A stretch of DNA of 64,000 nucleotides from positions 310,001 through 374,000 of the forward strand of contig JAKEKT010000026.1 in NCBI GenBank assembly GCA_021495925.1, given 5' to 3'. The notes beneath the pieces were generated by a model. The model did not search any database. It saw nothing but the letters and a program-made list of their open reading frames with translations, and was not told where the DNA came from. The position numbers and the translations under genes are program-made. The stretch's first letter is position 1, and every line of letters begins with the position of its first letter. Positions 23,843 to 35,112 of this stretch are shown here, one piece after another. The DNA comes from Diplodia intermedia (taxonomy: Eukaryota > Ascomycota > Dothideomycetes > Botryosphaeriales > Botryosphaeriaceae).

Positions 23843-24890
23843 TTTTGCGGTGAGATCTTTGTGGCCAAATGGAAGCGCAACAGTGCATAGAGCGGGAGGT
23901 GTTGCAAATTTGTAGAGTTGTCTGCATGAGATAATCTGGTCAATACGAGGAGGCTAGCTGTGCTGATCCAATGGGGACAGACCTAGTGTGCAGAATCGGA
24001 TGGTCGTTGTGTAACAGCGGGATGTTGGGCGCTTCGAGTGAAGGCGCCGTGGTTACGGGTGGCCGCAGGGTAGTCGCGACCGATGTGCAGAGTGTTTGGT
24101 GAAACCATGGAAATATATTGAGGGCACAGTGGCGTCGGGTTGCCGGCATGCGCGCCACCGGCGAGATGCAAAATGAAGCCCACCTATTCCATACTTTCGT
24201 GGGTAGTTGAATCCATAGTCCGGACCTGTTTGCACGGGTTTCAATCTTACATCTACGTCCAGGTATCTACTTGACCGCCTATCCAGGAAGGCTTTAAAAT
24301 ACATATCAAGGCCCGGACATTCGCTTCAACTTCCTATGTAGGAAACCCATTTCGAACTCGCAGCTGCATCCTAATGTTTGCTCCAACTACCAACGTCCTA
24401 AGAACCTTCTACGAAGCGTATACGAATCGATCTTTTTCGTAATCCACTTCTGTATTCTCCGTTCGTGCATGCTGGCTTGCTCCGACTTAGGGGTTTTGCC
24501 AGAATAAAAAAAAAAAAATAAGGAACGTTCTCATCGAGATGACTTGGTGTTTGTTGTTTGTTGGAAGTCCGCTCTAGTTCCAACGAGGCAGACTTTGCAG
24601 CCGAAGCCAGTAACCAAGCCGTCACTTGAGTAGACACGGTCGTCAAGGGCCTGGTAGAACGTAACTTCAGAGGAAACCATGTTCCCTCTTTATCTTTTTG
24701 ATTCTGCAAATGAATACGTCAAAGCCACGACGCTACAAAGTCGAAGGGACAGCCTGTCCATACCAATTTCCCATCCTTTCCTGCCGGCGCAGTTGCCCTA
24801 TCTGTCCCGCCTAAGAGAATACTAACACAAACGCCGTATGCAATCTTAGCCAATGGTGTAACATACCCCATCATGAACTCATAAAGGCAC
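23843..24890. other. Intergenic region GYP7 / GMC oxidoreductase
   Basis: This is the promoter of the GMC gene and the 3' flank of GYP7. It contains a 12-A run near 24508 and a stretch (about 24191-24360) weakly resembling one at 29900-30010. No gene was recognised. Confidence 0.45.
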
Positions 24891-27732
24891 TTATTGTTCC
24901 CTGGAGGGAAGCTTATGCAGCGCTCCCTCCGTGTTCTGCTTCTTGTCCAGCTTCGGTACTTTCCTGCTCAGTAGTTCTCTCAACTCTTCCGTAATCACCT
25001 TTGGCCTCTCGTCGTCCTCCTCGGTACTCGTCGACTGGCCCTTCCCATTCTGGGCTTGGTTCTGGCTCGCAGAGCTGCCTGATGCGGTAGCAGAACCGTT
25101 TGCTGCGCCGCCATTTCGCTGTGCGTTCAGGGCGGCAATACGACCGATTGGGTTAAAGTTGAATGTCGGAGGCTGAGGAGCTGCGGGGGTACGGCGGCGA
25201 ACGTTCGATGGCACAGGCAAGCTGCTGTCTTTGTTTTTGCGGTCGACAGCTTCAATAGTGCGTTGGTAGCGGCGGAACAGTGCCTCAGCACGGATCCAGG
25301 TCGACTGAAGGTCAATTGTACCCGAAAGCTCATTGACTGTAAAGTGTCAGTTGTACTCTGTAAATCTCGAAACGAACCACCTATCACGTACCATATTTCA
25401 GCACCTCATCGAAAGCCGTCAAGTGATCCATGATGACGTCGCGATGCTTTTCCAGGATGGCGAGAGCGATGAATAAGTGGAAGTTACCCGAAAGATAGTC
25501 CGTCCACAAGCCCTCCCATAGCCGCAAGGTGTCTTGCCACTCGAACTCACGCTTGTACCATACGAGCAACATGCGGAAGAAAAAGAAGAAGTTGGTGCTG
25601 TCCGCCGACTGCAAATGCAGGTACAGCTTGGGATCTACGAGCTGCACGAGCTGGTCCAGCGTGAGAAGCTGTTTCCTCATACCAGATTGGTCTCTGAGGA
25701 AGTTCCGCTCCTGTTCAATGTCAGCCACGGTTTCAGCATATGAGATGCCAAGTAAACTTACCATCCGCTCCATAAACCCAACGAATCCCCAGAAAGCGAC
25801 TGCATCATCTTGCATGACAGCATATATCGGAGCGAGAAGGTCGCTCATTCCCTGAACATACCCAAGATCTTTGTTGTATTCGTTGTAGGTAAGAAGCATG
25901 TCTTTCATCTGCTCGAGATGGACGTTGGTTCCAACGTCCGCGAAAGGAGAGTCTGGATCAGGGTGGGGGATGTCCTCGCCTGCGAAGACGTCGATGTTGC
26001 GGTCTGTCCTGTGAACGTCTTTCTCTACCGCGCGAGTGCCCAAGAATGGGCAAAAGTTAGCCTGACGGACGAAACATGATTTGATCTGGCATGCATACCT
26101 ATCCGATTCTTCTGTTCCCGGAACCATTCGGATTCCTCCTGAGTGTTCTGTCCTTCGACCATACGCTCCCACCACGCCCCCTTGAGGCGAATGTACTCGT
26201 CGCGCAGGCTGTTCAGTTTGGCTTGCCGTTCCTCGGAGGAGCTATCCCACTCGTGGACCTCCAGCAGGAAGAGCCAAGCTTCCTTCCTAACACCATCGTC
26301 GGGATCGAGACCACCATGGAAGATCCGCTCCTTGACCTCGTCCGGAGTGACCAGTAGAATTCCGCTGTGCGGATCGAAAAAGCCCTTCCACTCTTCCATA
26401 GTGACGGGCTTCCTCCGATCGCTGAGCGACATGTTGCCTGCTTCCATTTCCAAGATCTCAAATTCTCCAACCGCGCTGTCTTCCATCTCCAAAACATCCT
26501 GAGCAGTCCAGATCCGTTGTTTCCGCTCTTTCTCACTCTGTTCCGCAATGCTCATTGCCCACCGAGCGAGGTAAATCCTGGCGCTGTCGAACTCCTCCTG
26601 CAGCCTTTCAACCTCAGGACTCTTCAACAGCTGTTTTATTTGGGGAGGGAGCTTCGGGTTCTCGGCCACGGCATGCGCTGTTCGACGGGTGAATGTGGTG
26701 ACGGCGCTCATTTTTTCCAGGAAAGTCCACTTCGCCTGGTTGACCGCTGACATGAATGGATCCATGCCACCGTCTCGCTTCTTGCCAGCCTGCGAGGATG
26801 ACCCTTCACCCGAAGAGCCGGGGGGAGTTTTCGTCTTTACAGTCGTCGGTTTTTGACCGAACGATAGCAGATCCTCCTCGCTAGGCTCAATGAGATAGAC
26901 GCTGGGCTCTGCAGCAGAACGGACGACCTTCACATAGCGCTTCAACCACCTCAGGGCTTCGTCGCCTCCCCAGAACATTCCTCCACCGTCTCCGAAGGGA
27001 TCGAAGCTCTCCCGTGCCAGCTTCTTGCGTTGCATGATTGTGGACTGGCATTCGCTGTCGTGGAAGAACAAGGCAGGGAAGCTGTCGCCTGCGCGGGTGT
27101 TGATAACCACACTGCCGAACCACCATCCTATACTTGGTGGCCGCACAAGCAACGAGAATATTTCACTAACTGGTACGGCGAAAGCATACGTTCCAATAGC
27201 ACTGCTGTGGGTCGTTGTGGTCGGTGGCGGAGGGACGAGATATGACTGTTTCGGCGGGGATGAGGAGTCGGACAGGTCGACCTTTACGTATGTATCATAT
27301 GCATCACCAAGCGCGGATTCGGGAACCCAGGAGAGGAGGAGAGAGGAAGCGGCAACGGATGTGGAGGAGGATGATGACGTAGGGCGAGCGTCGTTGGTGA
27401 TGGGCGACCTTTGTTGAACAAGAGCGATAAAGCCGGGGATGTTGTCTTTCGCGGACGGCGTAGGGTGCACGTAAACCTATCAGATGAGGGGTCAGAGCTG
27501 GACAAGGAGTGCGTAGAGGTGTTGCCTGGAGCGAACCGTTCTTTGACAGCAGGCTCCCAGTCAAGCTCACCTTGCTTTTCGAGTACAACAGCTTCACGCC
27601 ACTCCCACTGCTGGTGTGGCGGATGGTGTTGTACTCTCCCTCCTCGTCGTCACTCATGTCGTAGAAGGAGGCTGTTGGAGAGGGCGGGCTTGCGTGAGGG
27701 TTATCGGGCGGCGGCGGCGGAGAAGCGGGCAT
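24891..27732 (-). CDS. GYP7: Rab GTPase-activating protein GYP7 (TBC domain)
   Basis: Exons 27571-27732, 26099-27476, 25762-26024, 25392-25710 and 24891-25336 give 855 residues. The N-terminal half holds the Gyp7/TBC1D15-type Rab-binding region (VKLLYSKSKVYVHPTPSAKD; GMFWGGDEALRWLKRYVKV). The TBC domain follows from EEWKGFFDPHSGILL. The arginine finger lies in IEKDVHRTDRN, rebuilt across intron 2, and the glutamine finger in NKDLGYVQGMSDLL. FMERMERNFLRDQSGMRKQL spans intron 3, and GLWTDYLSGNFHLFIALAIL follows. Gyp7 accelerates GTP hydrolysis on Ypt7/Rab7 at vacuole and late endosome. Intron 3 (51 nt) is a multiple of three and stop-free, but its GTAAGT, GCTGAC and CAG signals and family alignment support splicing. 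Confidence 0.94.
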
Positions 27733-28391
27733 GGCGCGATATTAGTTAGTTTTCTCACGAACGAGTGATGCCTAATTTTTAACGCGTCACAGGGCGCAGC
27801 GCGTGGTCGTGGCAGAAACAGGCGCAGGCGGGCGGCAACCGAGGGTCATATGGCCGTGGGTGGCTTCACGGGTGGAGAGGGCCAGGGTGGATGGAGCCAG
27901 AGCTTCCGGGACCAGGGCTGCTTGGGAGGATGACGCAGATCGCGGGGGAGAGTGTGGCGGTGCGCACGCCACTCCGGCCGCAGCTGCAGTAGTGGTGAGA
28001 GCTCGCCAACGCCAACGCCTCGCGCCCGCTCTTGTCGCCCCCGCCGTGCCGGATGCGCACTGGACGTAGAAGTTGGGAGCAGTCGCTAGAAATTCGAAAT
28101 GGTCTCTCGATTTGGAGGCGCGTCGCCTCCGGCTCAACGCTTTCTCCTGAGTGCATACAGTCCATAATTATGCATTGGGTCCTCCACCCATGCGAGACGG
28201 CCGGCGCAAGCTCAACCATTAACCAGAAATCGCAGTCCCAGAAAACATGAAAAGATGTCCCAATGCAACCCTGACCGGAGCTCCCTTTTGACGCCACCAA
28301 TGAGCCGCCCGCTGAACGCTGCACAACCGCTGCCAATGCCCCATCACCCACCGCTGTCTTCGCTCGAGTTCGCAAAGGTATCGCCGCCCGC
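27733..28391. other. Intergenic region upstream of GYP7
   Basis: This is the promoter of GYP7 plus the 3' flank of the MSO1-like gene. It has one ACGCGT box near 27781-27786. Frames of moderate length here lack motifs. No RNA gene was recognised. Confidence 0.45.
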
Positions 28392-29144
28392 TCATCTGTA
28401 CGCTCTAGGCCCGCTAGGCAGTCCGACTCGACCTTGGTGGCCGCCGCTTCCTTCGTCACGGCTACCGGCGCCCCATCTACCGCTAGGGTTAGCACTGTGT
28501 GATCTCTCAAACGGGTTTCTGGCTCCTGTCGTGGGAACTCCTGGTGAACCTGCCGGACTGCTGCTCTGTGATCCCGTCGGGCTTCCCGACCTGCCCGAGC
28601 CCCAGAGGCGTGCCTTCAACCTGTCCTGCGCCGAGCCACTACCCGCGCTGCCCGGTGGCTGCGAGTCGAACGAGGGGCGCGAGCCCTGCGAGAGTGAGCT
28701 CTGATAGCTGCCAGCGCGCTGGCTGGGCAGCGGCCGTCCGCCTCCCTGGCTGGGTTCGGGCTGCAACAAGCCGCCCCTCCCGGCGCCGGGCCCTGCTCTT
28801 GGCGGCGCTCTGCTTCTCAGAGAGTTTGGCTGTGGCGGCGGCGTCTGGGACGAGGGAGTATCCCAGAGGTCGCTGAGGCCGCCTCTGCTGGCCGGGGGAG
28901 CGCCGGCAGCAGGGCCGGTAGAGCGGACGAATTGCTGGGTAGGAGCAGGCGAAGGCGCGCGTGGGTCGGGAGGCAGCCACGGTGGGAAGGGGCGGCCCTT
29001 CTCCTGGTAGTATGCGCGCAGCACACGGGCAATGTGCGAGTCGTCTTCGGTGTCGCCGTCGGCCTCGCTGTCGAGGAGGTTGCGGCGCAACGAGTTGTAG
29101 CGCGAGGTGGTGTTCGTAAGCAGGTTCGAGAGGTAGGACGACAT
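28392..29144 (-). CDS. MSO1-like Sec1-binding exocytosis protein
   Basis: One exon, 250 residues. The first about 65 residues are the Mso1 Sec1-binding domain: SSYLSNLLTNTTSRYNSLRR, LLDSEADGDTEDDSHIARVL and RAYYQEKGRPFPPWLPPDP. The rest is a Ser/Pro/Gly/Gln-rich disordered tail with no predicted membrane segment. In yeast Mso1 binds Sec1 and Sec4 and promotes SNARE assembly at sites of exocytosis. Two antisense frames overlap but are composition artefacts of the GC-rich tail. It lies between GYP7 and the secreted esterase on the same strand. Confidence 0.86.
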   Translation of the reverse strand: MSSYLSNLLTNTTSRYNSLRRNLLDSEADGDTEDDSHIARVLRAYYQEKGRPFPPWLPPDPRAPSPAPTQQFVRSTGPAAGAPPASRGGLSDLWDTPSSQTPPPQPNSLRSRAPPRAGPGAGRGGLLQPEPSQGGGRPLPSQRAGSYQSSLSQGSRPSFDSQPPGSAGSGSAQDRLKARLWGSGRSGSPTGSQSSSPAGSPGVPTTGARNPFERSHSANPSGRWGAGSRDEGSGGHQGRVGLPSGPRAYR

Positions 29145-30146
29145 GGCGGAAGCGGGTGCGACGCTGGGCCGCTCGGGGGGTCTGGGTATCGGCGTGGGCG
29201 AAGCGGTGAAGTCGAGGTGGGAGTTGCGGAGGGCGTTGCGGCTGGCGGAGGGGCCGGCCGGCCAAGACAGCGGGCGCGGATGCGCTCAATGCGCGGCTCG
29301 AGTCGTTTCAAAGCCGGGCAGCAATTTGAATTTTGCGCGTCGGATGGCGGCACAACCTGAACCTTGGGAACCTGAGCAGCAGTCTGGCAGTCTGCGCAAG
29401 AGGAGGGGAAAGTCACCGGCCAGCTTTCTTTAATGTTCACCCTGTCGCTGCCCCACCCCAGCTTCACCACCCATCACGTGTTTCCACCTACCTCAAACAC
29501 CGGTGATACGCACCTTCTTGTTCTTTCGCTGATCTCTCACTACTGAGAATCGTTTGCGGCGCTTGTTCCACTACAGCAAGCTACCAGCTCCGTTTACAGT
29601 TGCAGCTGTTTCACCCAACCGACGGAAACGACGTTCAAACTACCGCTCGTCTCACGCAGAACAACGGCCTGCAACCTTATGTCTCAATATTGATGAATAG
29701 AAACTGCCATCTGTCGAATCGTTCCGGGACCAGGAAAGAGCAAGAAACGCCGCCCCAAGAAGAAGTAGCCCTTTCGACTGATCGAACAACGGAACTCAAA
29801 CCAGTGGATAACAAAAGCGAGGCGGAAAAAAAAATTCGGAACAAGCAATAGAAGGGCCCCGCATCTTAGACCAGGCCTTGCAAAAGGAACTCTTGGAGGC
29901 ACGAGATACTTGGAGGTAGTTGAATTCAATATCCAGATGCATTTGTGCGTATTCAAGACTCACATCGACATCCGGATTTGAGATTCAACTGCCTATGTAG
30001 CGTCGTCGATGGATTTCAGAAGGCGTCCCACGCTACTGCATCAAGATATACAAAGTTTCTTCATTCCCTGTCTTGGCCGGGTTTCATACATTTCTTTATC
30101 CTTCCTTGGACTACGACTAATCAACTACCTTACGCCCGGCACGAGC
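29145..30146. other. Intergenic region MSO1-like / esterase
   Basis: This is the promoter of the MSO1-like gene and the 3' flank of the secreted esterase. Part of it (29900-30010) weakly resembles 24191-24300. No gene or RNA was recognised. Confidence 0.45.
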
Positions 30147-31697
30147 TCAGGTAAACGTCTCCCTACACTCATACGAAGAAGCCTCGTTTATGCCACCGCC
30201 CTTGTATGCAGGAACAAACGGATACGCGCAGAGATCCAACTTTCGAGTGGTGTTTCCCGCTGTAACGCTCGCAGGGAGAGTGTCGGGCGCGGTACCTCCC
30301 TCAACCCAGGCAACCAATGACTTCAGAGCGTCCGCCGGCACTGGCCCGGTGCCCCCGTCGCAATGCCCAACCCCTGGCGCCCTGAAGTACCGGTAGAAGT
30401 CTGTCGCTGCAGGATCGAGTCCGAGAACATTCTCGTAGTAGTCTGTCGTACCCTGCGGGGCGATGAGCTCGTCAGCCAGGCCATGCCAGGTGATCATTTT
30501 GCCACCGGACGCCTTGAACTCGGACAGATCCGGATCGTCAGTACTGATGATGGACTTGTACTGGTTGACGGAGCGGTGGATTATGGCGTCGTACTCCGCG
30601 TGCGACATGTTGGCGATGTCAAAGGCTGGGTCGCCGCGTTTGACCCAAAGTTTAATCCACTGCTCTGTGACACCGAAGGGGGCACCGATGCAGTCACCGC
30701 CGCTGCACGACGTGTTTGCCAGACCGGAGAGGGGAGCGTCTGGGCTCAGCCCGTACCAGGAGAAGTTGCCGTTACTTGTACGGACGCCTTCCCACGTCTT
30801 TTGGGCGATGATGGCGGCGCTTTCTGAGATGACAGAGCTGGAGCTTCCGCAGGTGTACTCGCGGCCGACTACGGTGAGCGGGTCGAATTTGCAGCCCAGG
30901 GGGTCCGCGATGATGCCGTCCTCAACCCCATCCAGAGCATCGCAAGCCTCGATGGCGGCGGCGGTGATGGCATCCAGCTCACAGGGAGCCGGGTAGACAT
31001 CCAGCTGGTTCATGACAAACTGCGGCCAGTACTCTGCCGGGACGAACATGGCCCAGTTGATAGCAGGAGAGGTAGCCAAGATGCCATCATACAGGCCGGG
31101 GAATCTTTGCGCAAGCATAAGCCCCTGCCGGCCGCCGGTGGAGCATCCGTTCCAGTACGAGTACCGGGGCTCCTGGCCATAGAAGCTAGCGGTGACGGCT
31201 TTCCCGATGAGAGTCGCATCCTCCAATGCCACGGCGGCGAAGTTGTTGAGGAGATATGCGTTGACGTTGCCAGGGCTCGCCAGGGCCCAGGACTCGGCAC
31301 TATCGAGGGTCCAATCGTGCCCACCGTCGGTCGACGCCACGGCGTAGCCCTTAGCTACTTCCTTTGCGACCACGGTGTCGCTGGATCTCATGCGGAAGCC
31401 CCCGCCACCATACCCCATGAATCGCTGGTTCCAGTTATCGGAAGCGGGAAGATACACATAGACATTGACCGTGTCATTCTGCCCGGGATGCGTATATTGG
31501 ACGGTGACGTTGCAGAAGCTGGGGTTCGCGTCGAAATCTTTAACCGAAGTCGCGGTAATGGAGAGGACCTGGCCGCCCAGTAGCTCAGGAGTAGGGATCG
31601 CATCAGGGGAGCATGTTGTCACCGTTCCGAATGCTGTGCCGACGAGAACGGAAAGGCCCAAGGTGGCGAGAAGGCCTGGTACTGCTGGATGCGGCAT
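30147..31697 (-). CDS. Secreted tannase/feruloyl esterase family protein
   Basis: One exon, 516 residues, beginning with a signal peptide (MPHPAVPGLLATLGLSVLVG). The family CS-D-HC arrangement is complete: nucleophile Ser in YWNGCSTGGRQG near residue 188, acid Asp in WHGLADELIAPQGT, and base His in APGVGHCDGGTG. The Cys next to Ser and the Cys next to His normally form the disulfide that joins the catalytic residues. MGYGGGGFRMRSS and STDGGHDW are also typical. Many Cys residues and N-glycosylation sites suit an extracellular enzyme. It should cleave ester links of ferulic acid on arabinoxylan or of gallic acid in tannins; the sequence does not decide which. The next gene on the left-to-right map is a cutinase. 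Confidence 0.93.
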   Translation of the reverse strand: MPHPAVPGLLATLGLSVLVGTAFGTVTTCSPDAIPTPELLGGQVLSITATSVKDFDANPSFCNVTVQYTHPGQNDTVNVYVYLPASDNWNQRFMGYGGGGFRMRSSDTVVAKEVAKGYAVASTDGGHDWTLDSAESWALASPGNVNAYLLNNFAAVALEDATLIGKAVTASFYGQEPRYSYWNGCSTGGRQGLMLAQRFPGLYDGILATSPAINWAMFVPAEYWPQFVMNQLDVYPAPCELDAITAAAIEACDALDGVEDGIIADPLGCKFDPLTVVGREYTCGSSSSVISESAAIIAQKTWEGVRTSNGNFSWYGLSPDAPLSGLANTSCSGGDCIGAPFGVTEQWIKLWVKRGDPAFDIANMSHAEYDAIIHRSVNQYKSIISTDDPDLSEFKASGGKMITWHGLADELIAPQGTTDYYENVLGLDPAATDFYRYFRAPGVGHCDGGTGPVPADALKSLVAWVEGGTAPDTLPASVTAGNTTRKLDLCAYPFVPAYKGGGINEASSYECRETFT

Positions 31698-31775
31698 TGT
31701 CGAGGAAGTGGGAGTGAGTGAGCTCCAACGCCGCGGTAAGTCCAGCTAGTTTGCTCCATCTCCAATAATGCCTTC

Positions 31776-31781
31776 CTTATA
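31776..31781 (-). promoter_or_regulatory. TATA-like box of the secreted esterase gene
   Basis: TATAAG on the minus strand about 80 nt upstream of the start codon at 31697. This spacing leaves room for a short 5' UTR. Confidence 0.4.
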
Positions 31782-32988
31782 TCACTACGTAGAGGCGCGG
31801 AAGCAGTTGCCGAGGAGTGGTCCCGGCATCGGCAAGCGGAGCAGGTTGACGGTGAGCGGGCTAGTCGATGCTACCCCGCATTTTCGGAAGGATGAGTTGA
31901 AAGGAGTTGCGGAAGGAGCAAGAGCCTCACTGGTAATCCGCTCCGTCAGATAGCCAAGGCCAAGCCGCTGCCGCTTCCTTTTCCGATCACTTTTACGCCA
32001 GATCACTACCACTTTGGAGTTGTGTTATCGGATACGGTGAATAATTTGGAAGCCGCTGAGGTCGCTACGCGCACTTCGACAACTGGAAACAGTGCCTTGT
32101 CGGAGTTCTGCTACGTGATCAAAGCTAGCAATCTTGTGCGTAATTTGCCCGAGCTGATAGGCGGCCTTTGGAGGAACGACGCTAATCTCGGTGTAATCTG
32201 GGTTGTCTCGTAGATTCATAGTACCGAGAACATAGGGCCGAGCTCGAACCGCTGACTCGACATCCAGACATGGATGCGGGGTCCAAAACTGTATAAACAT
32301 GTCCAGATATAAGATTCCATTTCTCACGTACTCTGGAGATTAATATGTACGCTCAATCATTTATCAACACTCTGCATCGCTGAACCCCCCCTTTTTTATG
32401 GAAAAAAAAAAAAAAGACAATTTTTTCCCCTCAAATTACCAGCTGATCCTCACGCACAAACTGATTCGGTTTCTTGATACGAAGTGTTGAGGATGATTTA
32501 ATGTTGTGGTGAATCAGTCTATTGCTTGAGAGCTTAGCGTACTCATCGGGTGCTCAGTACTTTGTTGAGTCTCATTAAGCAGCAAAAAAGAGGTGAATTG
32601 CGACAAACGCATACGTTCTAAGAAACTTCCCTGGCTATGACAACACGGCACTAATGATGATACTGGACGCATGTCATTTTGTGAGTTATAAAAGAGAGAC
32701 TATGTGGATAACCTGCGAACCGTTCTCTTTCATGCCGACCCTATGTAACTTTATGGTTTCTACCTTCTCATCAGCGCTCTCTGATGTAGGATCAAAGTAA
32801 ACCATCTTTGAAAAGAGAGAACAGGGTCAAGGTCAAATCATACTTCCGCCACCAAGTTTGAATGAATGTGACAATATCTGAATATCCAAGCATACGAAAC
32901 AATCAACCGATTTCCAAGTCAAGCGAATGAATGCGGAAAGTAGAGAAAGTAGCGAACACTGACTAAAACAGAAACCGCAAGGGCCGGA
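31782..32988. other. Intergenic region esterase / cutinase
   Basis: Upstream region of the secreted esterase and 3' flank of the cutinase gene, AT-rich with a poly-A run at about 32401. No open frame of note. Confidence 0.5.
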
Positions 32989-33822
32989 TTAAGCTTGAGC
33001 AGCCCTGATGCGGTCGGCCAAGAAGGAAGCAGCCTCTGGGACACGGCGAACATAATCAAGATGAGCCGGAGCGATAACGAGGGTGCCTACGCAGACAAGA
33101 TCTCCGGTGTTGCAGATGATCTTGAGCTTCTCTTGTGGAAGCCCGGGAATGCGGCCACCAGATTGAAGGTTGTAAGTGTCACCAAACGTAACGATGCCGG
33201 CGATTTTGTTGCGGACGCTGGCCGAAAGGTCTTCGACCGAGCGGTGGGTAAGGGCAGCGCCTTGGCTAAAAGCAATGTCAAAGATGCACATCTCGCTCCA
33301 AGGGATTCTGAATCCTACCTGTATCCACCGCCGACGATGATGGTGTCTGGGCATTTGGAAGCAGCAAGGTTGAACATGTCCCTCATCTCGCTGATACCGA
33401 TGAGAGAGCCACCAAAGAAATTGGTCGTCAATCCAGCAGGATAGTCGACGCCCTGGACAGCAACGTCGAATTGAGATTGAAGCTGATTGGCAAGTTCTGG
33501 TCCGACAGTTTGGCCCTAGCCAATTGACACTGTCAGTGACGTGGTCCGGTGTTGATACCTGGGAAACCGAACACCAGTTTTGTATAGGATGAAGACTGTT
33601 GAGACTTACGAGGTTTCCAAGTTCGGTTGAGCCTCTTGCAAAAATGTACGTAACAGGCTTGCAGGGTCCGTTCTTGAGCTCGTTGGCGGTGATGCCAGTG
33701 CCAGAAAACTGCCGGGCTTCGAGCTCTGCAACAACCTCCGGGTCGCGCACCTCAACATTGATTGGAGATGCAAGACTGGGGATCGCAAAGAGAAGTGAGA
33801 AGAGCGAGGGAATGACCTTCAT
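32989..33822 (-). CDS. Cutinase (secreted serine esterase)
   Basis: Exons 33610-33822, 33319-33515 and 32989-33265 give 228 residues. A signal peptide (MKVIPSLFSLLFAIPSLAS) is followed by a short pro-region ending near LEARQF. The cutinase core has CKPVTYIFARGSTELGNLGQ (oxyanion-hole strand, spliced across intron 1), GGGYSQGAAL with the nucleophile Ser, CNTGDLVCVG with the catalytic Asp, and APAHLDY with the catalytic His. Four conserved Cys residues fit the two family disulfides. The enzyme hydrolyses cutin polyester. The second intron splits the catalytic Ser codon (AG|C). If it is retained, the frame reads GGATACAGG then TAG, ending just before the nucleophile. The upstream ATG at 33939 is out of family and ignored. 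Confidence 0.94.
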   Translation of the reverse strand: MKVIPSLFSLLFAIPSLASPINVEVRDPEVVAELEARQFSGTGITANELKNGPCKPVTYIFARGSTELGNLVSLNSLHPIQNWCSVSQVSTPDHVTDSVNWLGPNCRTRTCQSASISIRRCCPGRRLSCWIDDQFLWWLSHRYQRDEGHVQPCCFQMPRHHHRRRWIQVGFRIPWSEMCIFDIAFSQGAALTHRSVEDLSASVRNKIAGIVTFGDTYNLQSGGRIPGLPQEKLKIICNTGDLVCVGTLVIAPAHLDYVRRVPEAASFLADRIRAAQA

Positions 33823-33938
33823 TTTGTAAAAGTGATTGCAGTGCTCTGGAGCGAAGGACGAGAGGACAGTTTTTGAGACACCTGGGATGAACTCCTTTGG
33901 AGGCGCTTGAGGATCTCTTTTGTGGCCATCACATCCCA

Positions 33939-33946
33939 TTTATATA
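33939..33946 (-). promoter_or_regulatory. TATA box of the cutinase gene
   Basis: TATATAAA on the minus strand, about 117-124 nt upstream of the ATG at 33822. A canonical TATA box is typical of strongly inducible fungal genes such as those for secreted hydrolases. Confidence 0.55.
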
Positions 33947-35112
33947 GGCAGAGTCATCCTTTCTTTTGGGAGACTCCAAGACCGTTGCAGCGACAAGTTC
34001 TTGGTCCATGTGCCGGTTTTGCCGTCAAGTTGCAATTGCCTCGGTCAAAATGCTAAAGCCTTGCCATGCGACAGCACGATATATTGAGAAGTAGTCCGTG
34101 AATGAGGGGTGTTTGGAAACTCGTACTCGGCTTTCGGGGAGTTCGGCCAGTTTAAGCGGTCGAGAAGGGTCGTTGTAGTGGTCAGGCACCGTGTGAATGG
34201 CTTAATTGCATTCTTAGTGTAAGAGCTAAGCCTAGTATGCCGTTTAGGGTCGTATTTCCAACGGTCCAGTTCGGCAGCTTTGTTAGAAGAATCAAGCCAT
34301 CTTCTTGGCAAGACGGGGAACGACGTGTGGGTCTCTGGGCGGAGCGCAGAAGGCCAGTTGCCGAGGCAGGAATTTCTGGGAGCATTGCTGGTTGGCAGGC
34401 TGCATATTGCCAAGTACTCAATCCTGCTGCTAAAGACACGATGTGTTCAGATGACACATGCGGGGATGTGGTGATTGCGCCAAATCAGTTGGTTCTAGGC
34501 AGAAGTCAAGAACACTATGAGCTCATGCTCCAAAGGAGCCTCGGTTCGTGCTCAATAATGCAGACAGTCTGGGTAGAGCACCTCCTACCTCACTAGCGTT
34601 GCGCCACATCGCTTAAGCTTAACTCTCTGAGCGGTTTCGCCAATTTGCTGGAAAGGAGCTGTCATAGAAACCAACTGCGGGGTATAGAGATCGAGTTCTT
34701 CCTTCGTGGGCAGTTGAAGCAGGTACCCGGTCCCAGATGCAGATTTGAACAGTCTTCCTACACGGGCAGTCGAAGTAAAAGTCTACGTCCAAACATTGGA
34801 TTTCGCTACCCGACGTGAATGAGACAGATTTAAGTCCCTTTGCGATCCGCCATGGCGTCCCATCATGAAGATGTTTATAAAGTGGTTTCTCGTCTTCGCA
34901 ACACATGCACAGGCCAAAGTGAAAAATGGAGCGTCAACGTAAAGTGAATCGTTACTATCCTTGGAATATATCCCCAGTCCTCTAAAAGGTATCCAGATGC
35001 GAGACGAGTGTCCGCAAGCGAACTTGCTGACCGTTGGACCGAAATTAGGATGAAAGCCTTTTTGAGTTCCCCGCCGAACGCCAGTTTTCCGGAACACCAT
35101 ACCAAGCCCACT
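33947..35112. other. Intergenic region upstream of cutinase
   Basis: Long upstream region of the cutinase gene and 3' flank of MAK16. No conserved frame was found. Short words such as TATCCAGATGC recur in the other long spacers of this region. Confidence 0.45.

Noticed and set aside
28255..28704. Plus-strand 149-residue frame starting MSQCNPDRSSLLTPP
   Set aside because: It is antisense to the MSO1-like gene, has Pro/Leu-rich shadow composition and no motif; the conserved Mso1 domain lies on the other strand.
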